In this document: positions 1-8,678 of the stretch, piece by piece | Layout of the letters: every line of letters starts with the position of its first letter | Position numbering within the stretch: position 1 is the stretch's first letter | Source: an uncultured Clostridia bacterium | GTDB lineage: Bacteria; Bacillota; Clostridia; Christensenellales; Borkfalkiaceae | Direction of reading: 5' to 3' | NCBI GenBank assembly: GCA_934254825.1 | Contig: CAKQMB010000008.1 | Span: 60,051-124,050 of the forward strand | Length of the DNA: 64,000 nt | Translations under genes and position numbers: made by a program | Notes under the pieces: model-generated | Told to the model about the DNA's origin: nothing | What the model saw: the letters and a program-made list of their open reading frames with translations, nothing else | Database searches by the model: none

Positions 1-775
1 ACCAGCCGTAAGTGGACATTCCCACGCCGTTATCGTCGGGGAAATACGCGCCCGTATAAGACCAGGTGCTTCTGTGGAGCGAAGCGTAATTCGGGTAAAG
101 ATCGTAGGTTTTTTCGTAAAGAACTTCATAGAATTTATCCGAAGTATCTGCGGTTTCGCCCTCTCTTCCCGAATACATTCTGTCCGACCATGTAAGATCG
201 GAAATGACCGCGTCTTCAACGCCCGCTATTAAAAGCGCGTTGTGGTAAGGTCCTACCGTTATATCGAATTCGAATATATATTCTTCTCCGACGTTGATTA
301 TATCGCCGTTCTGCTTGGATCCGCCGATCGTATCGAGAACGATACTGCCGTCGGGTTTATAAACGTTGAACGTGGTACCCGCACTTCCGCTGCCCTCCAA
401 CACGAAGCTGTGAGCGGGAACGTACTGCGCGATTTCAGACCAACGACTGTCTCTGCGGGTCGTACCGTTGCCGAGACATTTAACCGTTATCGTGTCGTTA
501 AGTTCGAGCTGAACGGATTTTTCGGTCGTTTCCGTCTCCGCTCCGCCGTTTATGCTGTAAACGAACTTTTCCGCGCCTTCGAGATCGGTCCAGGTCGCAA
601 GTCCCGTTTTGGAAACTTTAACGACGGGCGCGAAATATCTTTGCAAGTTCGTGTTTTCCTTGTCGCCGCCCGAAGAAGTCGAATTGTCCGAGGGGGTCGT
701 TCCGCACGAGGCAAGTCCGAACACGGTCATCGCCGCAACGAGCAGAGCCATAATTCTCATCATTATCTTTTTCAT
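1..775 (-). CDS. Putative lipoprotein, 3' end outside window (partial)
   Basis: The reading frame is open from an ATG at 775 to the left window edge (about 258 codons), so the C-terminus is missing. The N-terminus is a lipoprotein signal (MKKIMMRIMALLVAAM..., lipobox LASC, Cys24), followed by a Ser/Thr/Gly-rich linker. Residues ~45-100 (VKVSKTGLATWTDLEGAEKF) resemble the short fibronectin-III-like domains found in secreted clostridial carbohydrate proteins. AAGGAG lies about 9 bases upstream of the start. It follows two sugar ABC permeases by 62 bases, so it is probably the last visible gene of that operon and acts at the cell surface on the imported glycan. I do not recognise a catalytic domain in the visible part. 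Confidence 0.8.
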   Translation of the reverse strand, partial: MKKIMMRIMALLVAAMTVFGLASCGTTPSDNSTSSGGDKENTNLQRYFAPVVKVSKTGLATWTDLEGAEKFVYSINGGAETETTEKSVQLELNDTITVKCLGNGTTRRDSRWSEIAQYVPAHSFVLEGSGSAGTTFNVYKPDGSIVLDTIGGSKQNGDIINVGEEYIFEFDITVGPYHNALLIAGVEDAVISDLTWSDRMYSGREGETADTSDKFYEVLYEKTYDLYPNYASLHRSTWSYTGAYFPDDNGVGMSTYGW

Positions 776-837
776 ATAAGATATATCTCCTTGTCGATAT
801 TTTTTATCGAAGTTTACTTCTTTAAGTCAACCGATAA

Positions 838-1728
838 TTACTCTTTAAGTCCGCCTACGGACACGTTGCCTATGAGCTTTTCCGAGGTGAAAAGGAACAC
901 CGCGAGAATGGGAAGCATCAGAAGGAAACACGTTGCGAGCGCGAGCGGCGTGCTTGTGCCGGCAACGCTCGTCGTGTCCGTCGTAAATCTGTACAAACCG
1001 TAGGAAAGCGTGGGCTTGGACGGGAAATACAGAAGCGGAGTCTGATAATCGTTCCAAAATCCTATGAACGAAAGCAACCACATTGTGGAAAACGTCGTTT
1101 TTATCATAGGCATCATTATCGTCATCATGACGGTAAAGTTGCTCGCGCCGTCGATCCACGCCGCTTCCTCGAAATCTTTCGGGAAGCCTTTGAACGCGAC
1201 GTTGAATATGAGGAACGTCGTTCCGCCGACGAAGTTGGCTTTCATTATCATCATTCCCCAAAGGGAGTCGTAAAGCCCGAGAGCGCGCATTATGCGCAGT
1301 TCGCTCGGCATGGAACCTACTATCGGCAAAATCATCGCGACGATTACTATTCCGTCGATAATTCTGCATATTTTGAAATCGAAACGCGCGGTGATATACG
1401 CCACGAGACAGGTTACCGCGATATTCACGAACGAACATGCGACGGCATAAACGAGCGTGAACCAGAGCATATGCTCCATATAATAAGTGTTCGAACCGCT
1501 TTGAGTGTAAACGGAGACTTTGAATTCCTTGAATACGGTTGCGTAATTTTCGAAACGCAGCGGGAAATTTATTCCGAACGGATGAAGCTCCGCATTGTTG
1601 TTCGTTTTAAGCGAAAGGTTCACTCCCCACAAAATCGGAAGCAAAAACGACGCCGTGTAAAGAACAAGCAATATGAATACTATTACGGCAAAGGGCGAAA
1701 CGCCCGATTTTTTATTTCGTTTTTCCAT
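838..1728 (-). CDS. Carbohydrate ABC transporter permease (MalG/COG0395-like)
   Basis: This is an inner-membrane subunit of a CUT1-type sugar importer, 296 residues, the usual length for the MalG side. About six membrane segments are visible (first at residues ~14-35). The cytoplasmic EAA loop, which docks the ATPase, reads EAAWIDGAS at ~188-196. Its ATG overlaps the stop of the preceding permease by one base (TGATG), so the two are translationally coupled. The solute-binding protein is two genes upstream. No ATPase gene is nearby. The sugar cannot be told from sequence. The family call is secure. Confidence 0.93.
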   Translation of the reverse strand: MEKRNKKSGVSPFAVIVFILLVLYTASFLLPILWGVNLSLKTNNNAELHPFGINFPLRFENYATVFKEFKVSVYTQSGSNTYYMEHMLWFTLVYAVACSFVNIAVTCLVAYITARFDFKICRIIDGIVIVAMILPIVGSMPSELRIMRALGLYDSLWGMMIMKANFVGGTTFLIFNVAFKGFPKDFEEAAWIDGASNFTVMMTIMMPMIKTTFSTMWLLSFIGFWNDYQTPLLYFPSKPTLSYGLYRFTTDTTSVAGTSTPLALATCFLLMLPILAVFLFTSEKLIGNVSVGGLKE

Positions 1729-2744
1729 CAGTTCACCTTCGGTCCGAGTTTACCGAGCAACCATTTAAAGAAGAACGTAAGCGGCGCGGCGACAAGCGTC
1801 ATCATAACGCCGAGCGCGGCAAGACCGGGATAACGGACTTCTTCCGCCATAGAGACTTCCCTGTACAGGTAGTAGCCGAACGTCATAACGGACGGCGGCG
1901 CGGACGTTCCCCATAACGAAAACAGGTTTATCTGATTTGTGAAAATCGTAGCCACGGACGTGTAGAAAAGCGTGGAGAACGTGGGGTATATCATCGGGAA
2001 AACGATATACACGAACTCCTGAATGTTGCTCGCGCCGTCGAGTCTCGCGGCTTCCGATATGGAGTCGGAAATTCCGTTCATCGCGCCGAGATACATAAGC
2101 ATCAAGCTTCCGAAACTCAGCCACAGATAGAAGAACATGATCGCTCCGAAACGAGTGTCCGGGTTACTCAGAAGACCTCTTATGCTCTTGTGGAAAAGCC
2201 CCGACCAGATCGCGGGGATTGCCACGTCGCAAACTTTTTTATAAATCGTTACCGTTATTACTATCGATATTATCGTGGGTAAAAACAGCATTATTTTGAA
2301 AAATCTGTACCCGGCGAATTTTCTGTAAATGAAGTACGTCGCAAACAAAATGAGCGGCGACATCAGTTGAACCACGACGAACGACAAAAGCGAATTTTTC
2401 ACGACGCTGCCGAAAATTTCCTGACTGATGAAGTCTTTCCAGACGAATTCGAAGTTATAAAAATTCGCCCATTTATATTCGCCGTCGACGTACCGCTGGA
2501 AAGTCATCAGTATCGAGTTGATGTTTACCCCGATATAGAAAATTCCGAACTGGATAAGAGGCAAAAGAAGCATTCCGTAAACGAAAAACGCGTCTTTTCT
2601 TCGTTTTGCGCCGAGTCTGGCTGTTTTTTCCCGCTTCGGGAAGCGCGAGGCGACTTTGATTTTCAAAGAATACCACGCCCACCCGAGGCGATTTGTCGCC
2701 TTCTCAAACAGAGACGGCTTATCTGATTTTGTTCTTTTTCGCAT
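1728..2744 (-). CDS. Carbohydrate ABC transporter permease (MalF/UgpA/COG1175-like)
   Basis: This is the partner membrane subunit of the same importer, 338 residues. A long basic N-terminal tail (~50 residues, many Lys/Arg) precedes the first membrane segment at ~53-74. The EAA loop reads EAARLDGAS at ~231-239. It lies 34 bases after the solute-binding protein gene and overlaps the next permease by one base. MalF-like and MalG-like permeases form a heterodimeric channel fed by the lipoprotein receptor. The basic tail is longer than usual, and its role is unknown. Confidence 0.93.
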   Translation of the reverse strand: MRKRTKSDKPSLFEKATNRLGWAWYSLKIKVASRFPKREKTARLGAKRRKDAFFVYGMLLLPLIQFGIFYIGVNINSILMTFQRYVDGEYKWANFYNFEFVWKDFISQEIFGSVVKNSLLSFVVVQLMSPLILFATYFIYRKFAGYRFFKIMLFLPTIISIVITVTIYKKVCDVAIPAIWSGLFHKSIRGLLSNPDTRFGAIMFFYLWLSFGSLMLMYLGAMNGISDSISEAARLDGASNIQEFVYIVFPMIYPTFSTLFYTSVATIFTNQINLFSLWGTSAPPSVMTFGYYLYREVSMAEEVRYPGLAALGVMMTLVAAPLTFFFKWLLGKLGPKVN

Positions 2745-2778
2745 TGTTACACTTCGTTTATAGAATTATTCTTCCGGA

Positions 2779-4614
2779 TTATTTACCGATATCTTTTCCG
2801 AAATTAGTTTCCCAGAAGCTCTTGCCCTGGCATTCCACCATTGACGTGAAGTAGTCCCACGAGGTAGTGTCCTTATTGTTGATAAATCTCTGAGCAAGTA
2901 TCGTTTCCTGCTTTCCGTAAGCCTCGAAAACAAGGTAACCCGAGCAGGAGAATCTGTTGTAGTTGGTGCGGACTATCGTCTGCTTGGAATACGGGAATAC
3001 GAAGTTCGTTGCCGAGTGAAGCTCGTAGTTCTGTTTGGCAACGCTCGTAAGCGTAGACTTCTCCGCGTCCGAAAGCTCGTAGGTGTAAGGACGAGCCGAA
3101 GCGGTCGTGGAAGTGAATTCATAAAGAGACTCGTGAGTGTGAAGGAACTTTATGAACTGCTTTGCGACTTTAAGCGTGGTTGCATCCGTAGTCGTTTTCT
3201 GATTTATAAAGATGATCGTAGCGGTGTTGAACGCAAGCGAAGCGTCCTCGCCGACCTTGCTTACGTTAGCCTTGGGAAGAGGTAAAAGTCCGAAACGACG
3301 GTTTTCCGCGCGATAAGAGTTGTCGTTTTTCTCGACAGCCATATCCTCGAACATATTCTTTGCCTCGTTCTGCCACCAGCTTCCGTCGATAAGCATCGCT
3401 CTGTCTTTGATCTCGGGATCGGCGGAGAGAATGAAACGTCTCTCGGCTTCTTTCTGGCTCGTATCGCTTACGCAGGTTTGCGGATCGTAATTTCTTTCGT
3501 CGGCGATCAATCTCTTGATGAAGTTTATCGCTTCGTATTTTCCCGCCTGACGTTGAAGTTCGTAACCGTTGGCGTCGGTTATGTCTACCGTTTCGATCTC
3601 GTAAGTTCCGGTTGCGGCGTTATATGTGTCGAGTTTGATGAGGTCGGTTGCCGTTCCCGAAAGAGAATAGTTAAGTCCCATCTGAGAAACGCCCTCGTAA
3701 TCTACCCAGAGGTTATATGCAAGGTAATTGAGATATCTGAGCGTTTCCTGCGCGCCGGGCCAGGTAAGGGGGAATACGTTTCTCGCGTTCATACGAAGGC
3801 AAAGCTTGAAGAAATCGTCGTAAGTCGCGGCGCAGCCGTCGTCGTAAGTTCCCGCTGCTCCGTCGGGACCGTTTCCGAGCTTAACGCCCGCCTTCAAAGC
3901 GTCCGCATAGCTCATTTCGCCCGCTTTTCCGACAACTTTTCCGCCTTCGCCGATCCAGTTGCCGTTTACGTCCTGAATAAAGCCCTCCGCGTCGCCGTAA
4001 CCTTCCGCGGCATAGTAAAATCCGTATTTTTCAAAAACGTCGAGGTCGTAAACGATACCTACGGTCGCCTCATAGAAAGGCACGCCGTAATATTTGCCGT
4101 TTTCGTCCGCGTCGAGATAAGATTTCATTTCGGAATTCATTATATCGCCTATGGTTTTCGTGTCGCCCGCATAATCGGGGTCTACGCTGCCCGTAATAAG
4201 ATCCTGATTTACGGGCGTGTTCACCACGTCGGAAATATCGGCGAGATATTTGCTCGAACCGTCCTTAATGTCGACAAGGTTGTAATAGTTGACGTTTTCC
4301 GCAAGAATTACGTTCTGCGCCCAGCTCGACATAGTGTTTTCGACTTTGCCCGAATAACGGGAGTTGTCGTCGACGATGATCTGAACGCCTTTCTTTCCGT
4401 TTCCGAAATCGTAATCTTTGTATTTCTCGGTAAATCTGTTTACCGCTTTATTGAGCCAGGTATTTCCGTAACCGCCGTCGAAATTGCCGACGAGAAGCTG
4501 AACCTTGCTCGTGTCGACGCTCGTTCCGTCGGTTCCTCTTCCGCAGGAAGCGCCGACCGTCGCAAGCATACATACCGCCATTGCGGCAGATAAAATCTTA
4601 CTTACTTTTTTCAT
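2779..4614 (-). CDS. Sugar ABC transporter substrate-binding lipoprotein
   Basis: This 611-residue extracellular solute-binding protein has a lipobox at VGASC (Cys24) and a type-1 (COG1653-like) periplasmic-binding fold, longer than the usual 420-450 residues. Long insertions and the size suggest an oligosaccharide ligand (inference). The motif MLIDGSWW at ~407-414 recurs in the 574-residue binding protein at 55030, so these two importers are paralogous. The start is preceded by GGGAGG and overlaps the AraC regulator's stop by four bases (ATGA). It delivers substrate to the two permeases downstream. Confidence 0.92.
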   Translation of the reverse strand: MKKVSKILSAAMAVCMLATVGASCGRGTDGTSVDTSKVQLLVGNFDGGYGNTWLNKAVNRFTEKYKDYDFGNGKKGVQIIVDDNSRYSGKVENTMSSWAQNVILAENVNYYNLVDIKDGSSKYLADISDVVNTPVNQDLITGSVDPDYAGDTKTIGDIMNSEMKSYLDADENGKYYGVPFYEATVGIVYDLDVFEKYGFYYAAEGYGDAEGFIQDVNGNWIGEGGKVVGKAGEMSYADALKAGVKLGNGPDGAAGTYDDGCAATYDDFFKLCLRMNARNVFPLTWPGAQETLRYLNYLAYNLWVDYEGVSQMGLNYSLSGTATDLIKLDTYNAATGTYEIETVDITDANGYELQRQAGKYEAINFIKRLIADERNYDPQTCVSDTSQKEAERRFILSADPEIKDRAMLIDGSWWQNEAKNMFEDMAVEKNDNSYRAENRRFGLLPLPKANVSKVGEDASLAFNTATIIFINQKTTTDATTLKVAKQFIKFLHTHESLYEFTSTTASARPYTYELSDAEKSTLTSVAKQNYELHSATNFVFPYSKQTIVRTNYNRFSCSGYLVFEAYGKQETILAQRFINNKDTTSWDYFTSMVECQGKSFWETNFGKDIGK

Positions 4615-5438
4615 TTCTTTCCTCCCGAAATCGCCTTTGCTCTGTATTCCGAAGGCGTTTCTTTCATTTTTCTTTTAAAGTGCGCCGCAAACGCAGACGC
4701 GGAATTAAATCCCGTGAGCATCGCGGTATCTGTGATCCCCTTGCCCATCGCAAGGAGTTTGCACGCCTGTTTTATCCTGAAATCTATCAGGTATTCGAGC
4801 GGGGAAACCCCCGTCACGCTTTTGAACATCGTGCTGAAATACGATCTGTTGAGATACACGGCTTCGGCTATCATCGTGACGTTTATGTCAAGGTGATACT
4901 GCATATGAATGAATTCCTTAGCCTTGGCGACGTATTCGTTTTCGTCCGTGCGCGGCTTTTCTTCGCCCTCGGACGCATGCGCGAAATAGGAAATCACTTC
5001 GAAAAACTTGCCCACGCATTCGTATGCGGAAGCCGAATTCGCTTTTTTCGCCGTTTTATAAAGTTCTTCGACGACGGTCATTTTTCCGTCGAGAGAAGTC
5101 AGCCTCTTTTCGTTTGAAAACCCTATCGCGCCGAAAAAGTCGTCGTTACCGTAAGTGTCGACGATAACGGAATAGATTTCGAACTCGTCCGTTCCCGTAG
5201 ACACGAAAGTAAACTCTTCGTTTTTCTTAACGTATACGGTCTCCCCGCGGCAAAGGTCGCGCCAGGTTTTTCCGCCAAAGCTTGCAAACCCCGCTCCGTT
5301 CGCCACGAAACACAGGCAGTCGAACGGATATTTTATCGTTTCCGAGCCGCCGGCGTTTTCCAACTTCGTATAGTCGATTTTTAAATTTCGCAGATTTACG
5401 TCGTTAAACCCGACGTTATCCGCTACAAAATTAACCAT
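4611..5438 (-). CDS. AraC family transcriptional regulator
   Basis: A 275-residue DNA-binding regulator. The N-terminal ~150 residues form a cupin-like sensor region. The C-terminal ~175-262 region is the double helix-turn-helix of the AraC/XylS family (...VTMIAEAVYLNRSYFSTMFK..., then ITDTAMLTGFNSASAFAAHF). It overlaps the downstream binding-protein gene by four bases, so regulator and importer are co-expressed. This makes it the likely local activator responding to the imported sugar. The ribosome site is weak. Family call secure, ligand unknown. Confidence 0.92.
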   Translation of the reverse strand: MVNFVADNVGFNDVNLRNLKIDYTKLENAGGSETIKYPFDCLCFVANGAGFASFGGKTWRDLCRGETVYVKKNEEFTFVSTGTDEFEIYSVIVDTYGNDDFFGAIGFSNEKRLTSLDGKMTVVEELYKTAKKANSASAYECVGKFFEVISYFAHASEGEEKPRTDENEYVAKAKEFIHMQYHLDINVTMIAEAVYLNRSYFSTMFKSVTGVSPLEYLIDFRIKQACKLLAMGKGITDTAMLTGFNSASAFAAHFKRKMKETPSEYRAKAISGGKK

Positions 5439-5462
5439 ATTCTTTACCTTACCGAATTGAAG

Positions 5463-6332
5463 TTAAATCGTAAACGTATATCCGTCGCGAAGCAACGTAT
5501 ACCCTTCCGGAACGGCTTTTTCGAGTAAATCGAGATCTTTTGCCGCGCCGTGGAAAATGTGAGTCAGATAGCACTGAGTTTTCTCGTCTATGATGCCGAG
5601 AGACATAAGTTCTTTTCTGAGTTCGTCGTTATCGAAAAAGTTCATATGAGCTTTATCCGAAGAACATACAAGCCCGTAAGTGGAATCGACGATCATCGCG
5701 TCGAGCTTTATTCCGTTTTTGACGAAATAATCGAACACGCTCCTCTTGAAATATCCCGTATCGGTGGCGTAAAGCAACGTTTTGTCGCCCTCTCTCACCA
5801 GATATATGAAACAGTTTTCTTCGGGAATATGTTTTGCGGGAAGCGCAGTCACGACGTATTTCCCCGCCGTGAACGTTTCGAAAGGCTTATGAACGGTGTA
5901 TTCGCTGCTCTGATCGTAAACGTTGTAACCGTTTATCATTCCGCGCGATTCGTGTACATAAGTGCCTTTTTTCTTCGCGTAGCCGTTTCTTTCGAAAGCG
6001 TTTCTTATCGCGGTGTTGCCGTGAATGGTAACCGTTTCCACCGGCAGGCAGAACGACGACCAGTCGCCCCTCGCGAAGAAATCGTCCGCATAGAAATGGT
6101 CGCAATGGCTGTGCGTAACGAGTATATTTTCGATTTTCCCCAGCTCGACGCCCATCACGAGCGAACGATAATAAGTGTCGGGCGGAAAATCCACGAGCAT
6201 ATCGTCGTTTATCAGTATCTGACTGCGCGTTCTGTAAATTTTACGCTCGCGCGCTTGTCTGCAAAGATCGCAGCTGCAAAATATTGCCGGGATTCCTTCC
6301 GACGCGCTGCAACCCAAAACGGTAATTTTCAT
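5463..6332 (-). CDS. MBL-fold metallo-hydrolase, PhnP-like
   Basis: A 289-residue cytoplasmic protein with the metallo-beta-lactamase signature HSHCDH (His74, His76, Asp78, His79), giving a two-metal active site. An early Cys cluster (CSCDLC, Cys19/21/24) matches the structural zinc site of PhnP-type phosphoribosyl cyclic phosphodiesterases. PhnP acts in phosphonate breakdown, but no phn genes are here. It sits 24 bases before the AraC regulator of a sugar importer, so a different phosphodiester or cyclic-phosphate substrate is more likely (inference). The start lacks a clear ribosome site. Confidence 0.85.
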   Translation of the reverse strand: MKITVLGCSASEGIPAIFCSCDLCRQARERKIYRTRSQILINDDMLVDFPPDTYYRSLVMGVELGKIENILVTHSHCDHFYADDFFARGDWSSFCLPVETVTIHGNTAIRNAFERNGYAKKKGTYVHESRGMINGYNVYDQSSEYTVHKPFETFTAGKYVVTALPAKHIPEENCFIYLVREGDKTLLYATDTGYFKRSVFDYFVKNGIKLDAMIVDSTYGLVCSSDKAHMNFFDNDELRKELMSLGIIDEKTQCYLTHIFHGAAKDLDLLEKAVPEGYTLLRDGYTFTI

Positions 6333-6443
6333 CTTTTTCTGTCTTCTTTTACTTTCTGATGTTTTTTATCCCGTAAAAACGGGGCGTTTCCTTCAATAAC
6401 CCGCCTGCAACCGAGTTTTCCGATCGGCATTAAGATTAACCGA

Positions 6444-7886
6444 TCAATATTCGTAAACGACTTTTATGAACGCCGACTCGGACGCTTCGAGCGACAATAC
6501 GAACGAATTGTTCACGACGTCGATAGGTTCGAATTTACCCGTTTTGTAGTTATACAGTTCGAGATAATCGAATTCCGCGTTGTCGTCGAGCAAAAATTCC
6601 TGATCGTACATCGGTTTTTCAAAGGAATTGTTGACGATATTTATATAGGAAACGGACGACTCGTAATCGTTCGGCTGGAATTTCGTTATGAGAAGATCCG
6701 TCGAACCGAGTCCTTCTTTATTGATGATGAATCCCGTTGCGGGAAGCATCGCCATGCCGATCTGCGCGCTCGTCATATAAGCTTCCGTAACTTTGAAATC
6801 GGTAAGTCTTACGTTCGCGTCGAGCGCACGGATTTCCTTATGATAATCGGTAAGTCCGTCGAGAATATCCTGATGAAGGACTGATCCGTCTATTGCGAAA
6901 ATCGCGTCGTAACAACCTTCGGCGGGATACATTGTGTAATTGAAATAAGTGAACTGAGTTGCCCCGAGCGCGAGATTGGTGTTGAAATGCCAGATGATCT
7001 CGTTAAGATTGGGCATTCTCGCTCCCGCCCATGCGCAGGACTGCGGATAAACCGCGACTCTCATGTTTTTCGAGTTCGCAAGTTTACGAACCTGATCCAT
7101 AAGCGTAAGCGTAGCGTAGTTTACGCCGCCGTTTAAGAACGGATAAGCGTCGAAACTTATCATATTGACTTCTCTGCCCGCTTTTTCTACCCACTCCGAC
7201 ATATAATCGTAGTTTCCGATATGGTTTACGAGCGCGTCGAGTCCCAGAAGGTTTCCGTCCGCGTCGGTAATTCTCGCATAGTATCTCGCCCACTTGGCAA
7301 ACTCGTCGAAAGAGGTTAACGCAGGCTCGTCGACTATTTTGACGCCCACGCAGTTTTTAAGGTTGGGGATAATTTTACGGGCGTCCGCAACGGCGTCCGA
7401 ATTTATCATCGACTCGCGGCGGACGGACGATTCGTGGTCGTTCGCAAGACCCGAAAGCTCGGAAAAATAATAGACCATATTATATTCCTGCATAAGCTCG
7501 TCGATCTTTCCCCACCATTTGCTGTCGGTAAGGTCGCGCGTGATGTACGTTTTTTCGCTTTCCGTCAACATTCCGGCTTTTGGAAGGGTGCAGATCATCG
7601 GCATAAAGTTAAGTCCCGCATAGTACAGTCTTTCAACCTGATCTTTGCCCGACCAGCCTTTCGCCGTGTCCGCAAAAGAAACGTAGCTTCCGATACGGAT
7701 GTCGCCCTTTTCGACGGGTCTCGAAAGGATATTGTCCGGCGTCCAGCCGTCGAATTCGACTTCCGAAGACGAAACGCTTTCGTTGCCCGTGGAGGTTGTG
7801 CCGGAGTTTCCGCCCGAACACGACGCCATAAGCGCAGCCGACGCGGCAAAACATGCGGCAAGAATCATCGATAAAAACTTTTTCAT
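6444..7886 (-). CDS. Secreted lipoprotein with TIM-barrel glycosidase-like features
   Basis: 480 residues from the ATG at 7886, chosen over a longer frame starting at 7910 because AGGGAG precedes it and it begins directly with a lipoprotein signal (MKKFLSMILA..., lipobox MASC, Cys23). The body looks like a (beta/alpha)8 glycoside-hydrolase-type protein: a VGVKIVDEP strand end at ~180-188 with a candidate Glu, then NMISFDAYPF and repeated aromatic loops. No GH family is certain. It precedes the sugar-uptake operon by 111 bases. Its leader contains a paired palindrome (8042-8082). It probably processes the glycan outside the cell (inference). Confidence 0.7.
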   Translation of the reverse strand: MKKFLSMILAACFAASAALMASCSGGNSGTTSTGNESVSSSEVEFDGWTPDNILSRPVEKGDIRIGSYVSFADTAKGWSGKDQVERLYYAGLNFMPMICTLPKAGMLTESEKTYITRDLTDSKWWGKIDELMQEYNMVYYFSELSGLANDHESSVRRESMINSDAVADARKIIPNLKNCVGVKIVDEPALTSFDEFAKWARYYARITDADGNLLGLDALVNHIGNYDYMSEWVEKAGREVNMISFDAYPFLNGGVNYATLTLMDQVRKLANSKNMRVAVYPQSCAWAGARMPNLNEIIWHFNTNLALGATQFTYFNYTMYPAEGCYDAIFAIDGSVLHQDILDGLTDYHKEIRALDANVRLTDFKVTEAYMTSAQIGMAMLPATGFIINKEGLGSTDLLITKFQPNDYESSVSYINIVNNSFEKPMYDQEFLLDDNAEFDYLELYNYKTGKFEPIDVVNNSFVLSLEASESAFIKVVYEY

Positions 7887-8041
7887 ACTTTTTCTCCCTG
7901 ATTTCGGCACTCGCCGTTCTTATTCCCGACGCGCGCCGATTTCGATATTTTATTTATATTTGTTTATATTTGTGATTGGGTTTCGTAAATTTCGCAATAC
8001 AGCGTAGCGGCAATAAGTCGCATTTCCCCGATTAAGGGAGT

Positions 8042-8082
8042 TTCTTTGCTTGCAGTTGCAAGCAAAGAAGAGGTACCTCTTC
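8042..8082 (-). promoter_or_regulatory. Double palindrome in operon leader (site 1)
   Basis: TTCTTTGCTTGCA and its perfect reverse complement (13-bp arms, two-base centre, 8042-8069) share their last three bases with GAAGAGGTACCTCTTC (16-bp perfect palindrome, 8067-8082). The pair lies 155 bases upstream of the lipoprotein start at 7886, in its expected leader. The same architecture with unrelated arm sequences occurs at 30664-30702 and 62881-62915. Confidence 0.6.
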
Positions 8083-8121
8083 CGACTTTTTATTGTTCAA
8101 TTCCGGTTCCGTTTGGTAAGT

Positions 8122-8135
8122 TCGGTATGTACCGA
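8122..8135. promoter_or_regulatory. Short inverted repeat, possible operator
   Basis: TCGGTA-tg-TACCGA is a perfect 6-bp-arm inverted repeat just downstream (on the minus strand) of a TATAGT-like box at about 8141-8146, where an operator for the lipoprotein gene would sit. No protein can be assigned. Confidence 0.3.
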
Positions 8136-8626
8136 TATTACTATAACACAACTTCGTCCGAAAACATGTAAACCCGACGTAAAGCTTATGTAAATTTTAC
8201 GTTTACCGTTTTTGGGGTACTGCGAATTCCGCATTTTGATATTTTCCGCCAAAATCCGTTTTACGCCTTTATTATAAATCCGAATTCCGCGCGATACAAT
8301 CCGATTTGTTGGTTAAATAAATTTGAATTGTTAGCCGATTTAGGTCGATTTTTTATCTCCGAACCCGTTTTTTGCCCGAAATTACGCGTATTTTTGCCGA
8401 TTTCGGGAAATAACGGCAAAATATCGACGCGCAGAACAAATAAACGGAAAATTGCTTTTCGGGAAAAACTCCCGAAACGAACTTCCGAAACAAACGAAAC
8501 CGATATCGAAAGTATTTGCAAAAATGCGCAACAATATTAACAAAGCGCGGCTATAAGTCGATTAACGCAGAAAAAAACATATCAATAGTCGAGCGGCTTT
8601 CCGCGAAGATCCGACGGAAAAGGACA

Positions 8627-8660
8627 CAAAAAAAGCCCGCGGGAAATGCCCGCGAGCTTT
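8627..8660 (-). terminator. Rho-independent terminator of the cyclophilin gene
   Basis: On the minus strand an AAAGCtCGCGGG stem pairs with CCCGCGgGCTTT around a short CATTT loop and runs into seven T's. It starts 18 bases after the stop codon. Confidence 0.85.
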
Positions 8661-8678
8661 AACCTGTACGATATTAAA

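Larger units (their letters stand above)
7887..8626. other. Long intergenic region with leader palindromes
   Basis: About 740 bases without a credible gene. From left to right it holds the ribosome site of the lipoprotein gene, a 13-bp-arm palindrome (8042-8069) overlapping a 16-bp palindrome (8067-8082), a TCGGTA-tg-TACCGA inverted repeat (8122-8135), an AT-rich stretch, and a copy of a dispersed 16-mer (8551-8566). Short frames on either strand here lack ribosome sites. Confidence 0.6.

Noticed and set aside
8261..8521. 86-residue minus-strand frame in the intergenic region
   Set aside because: It has no ribosome site, a low-complexity composition and no family resemblance.
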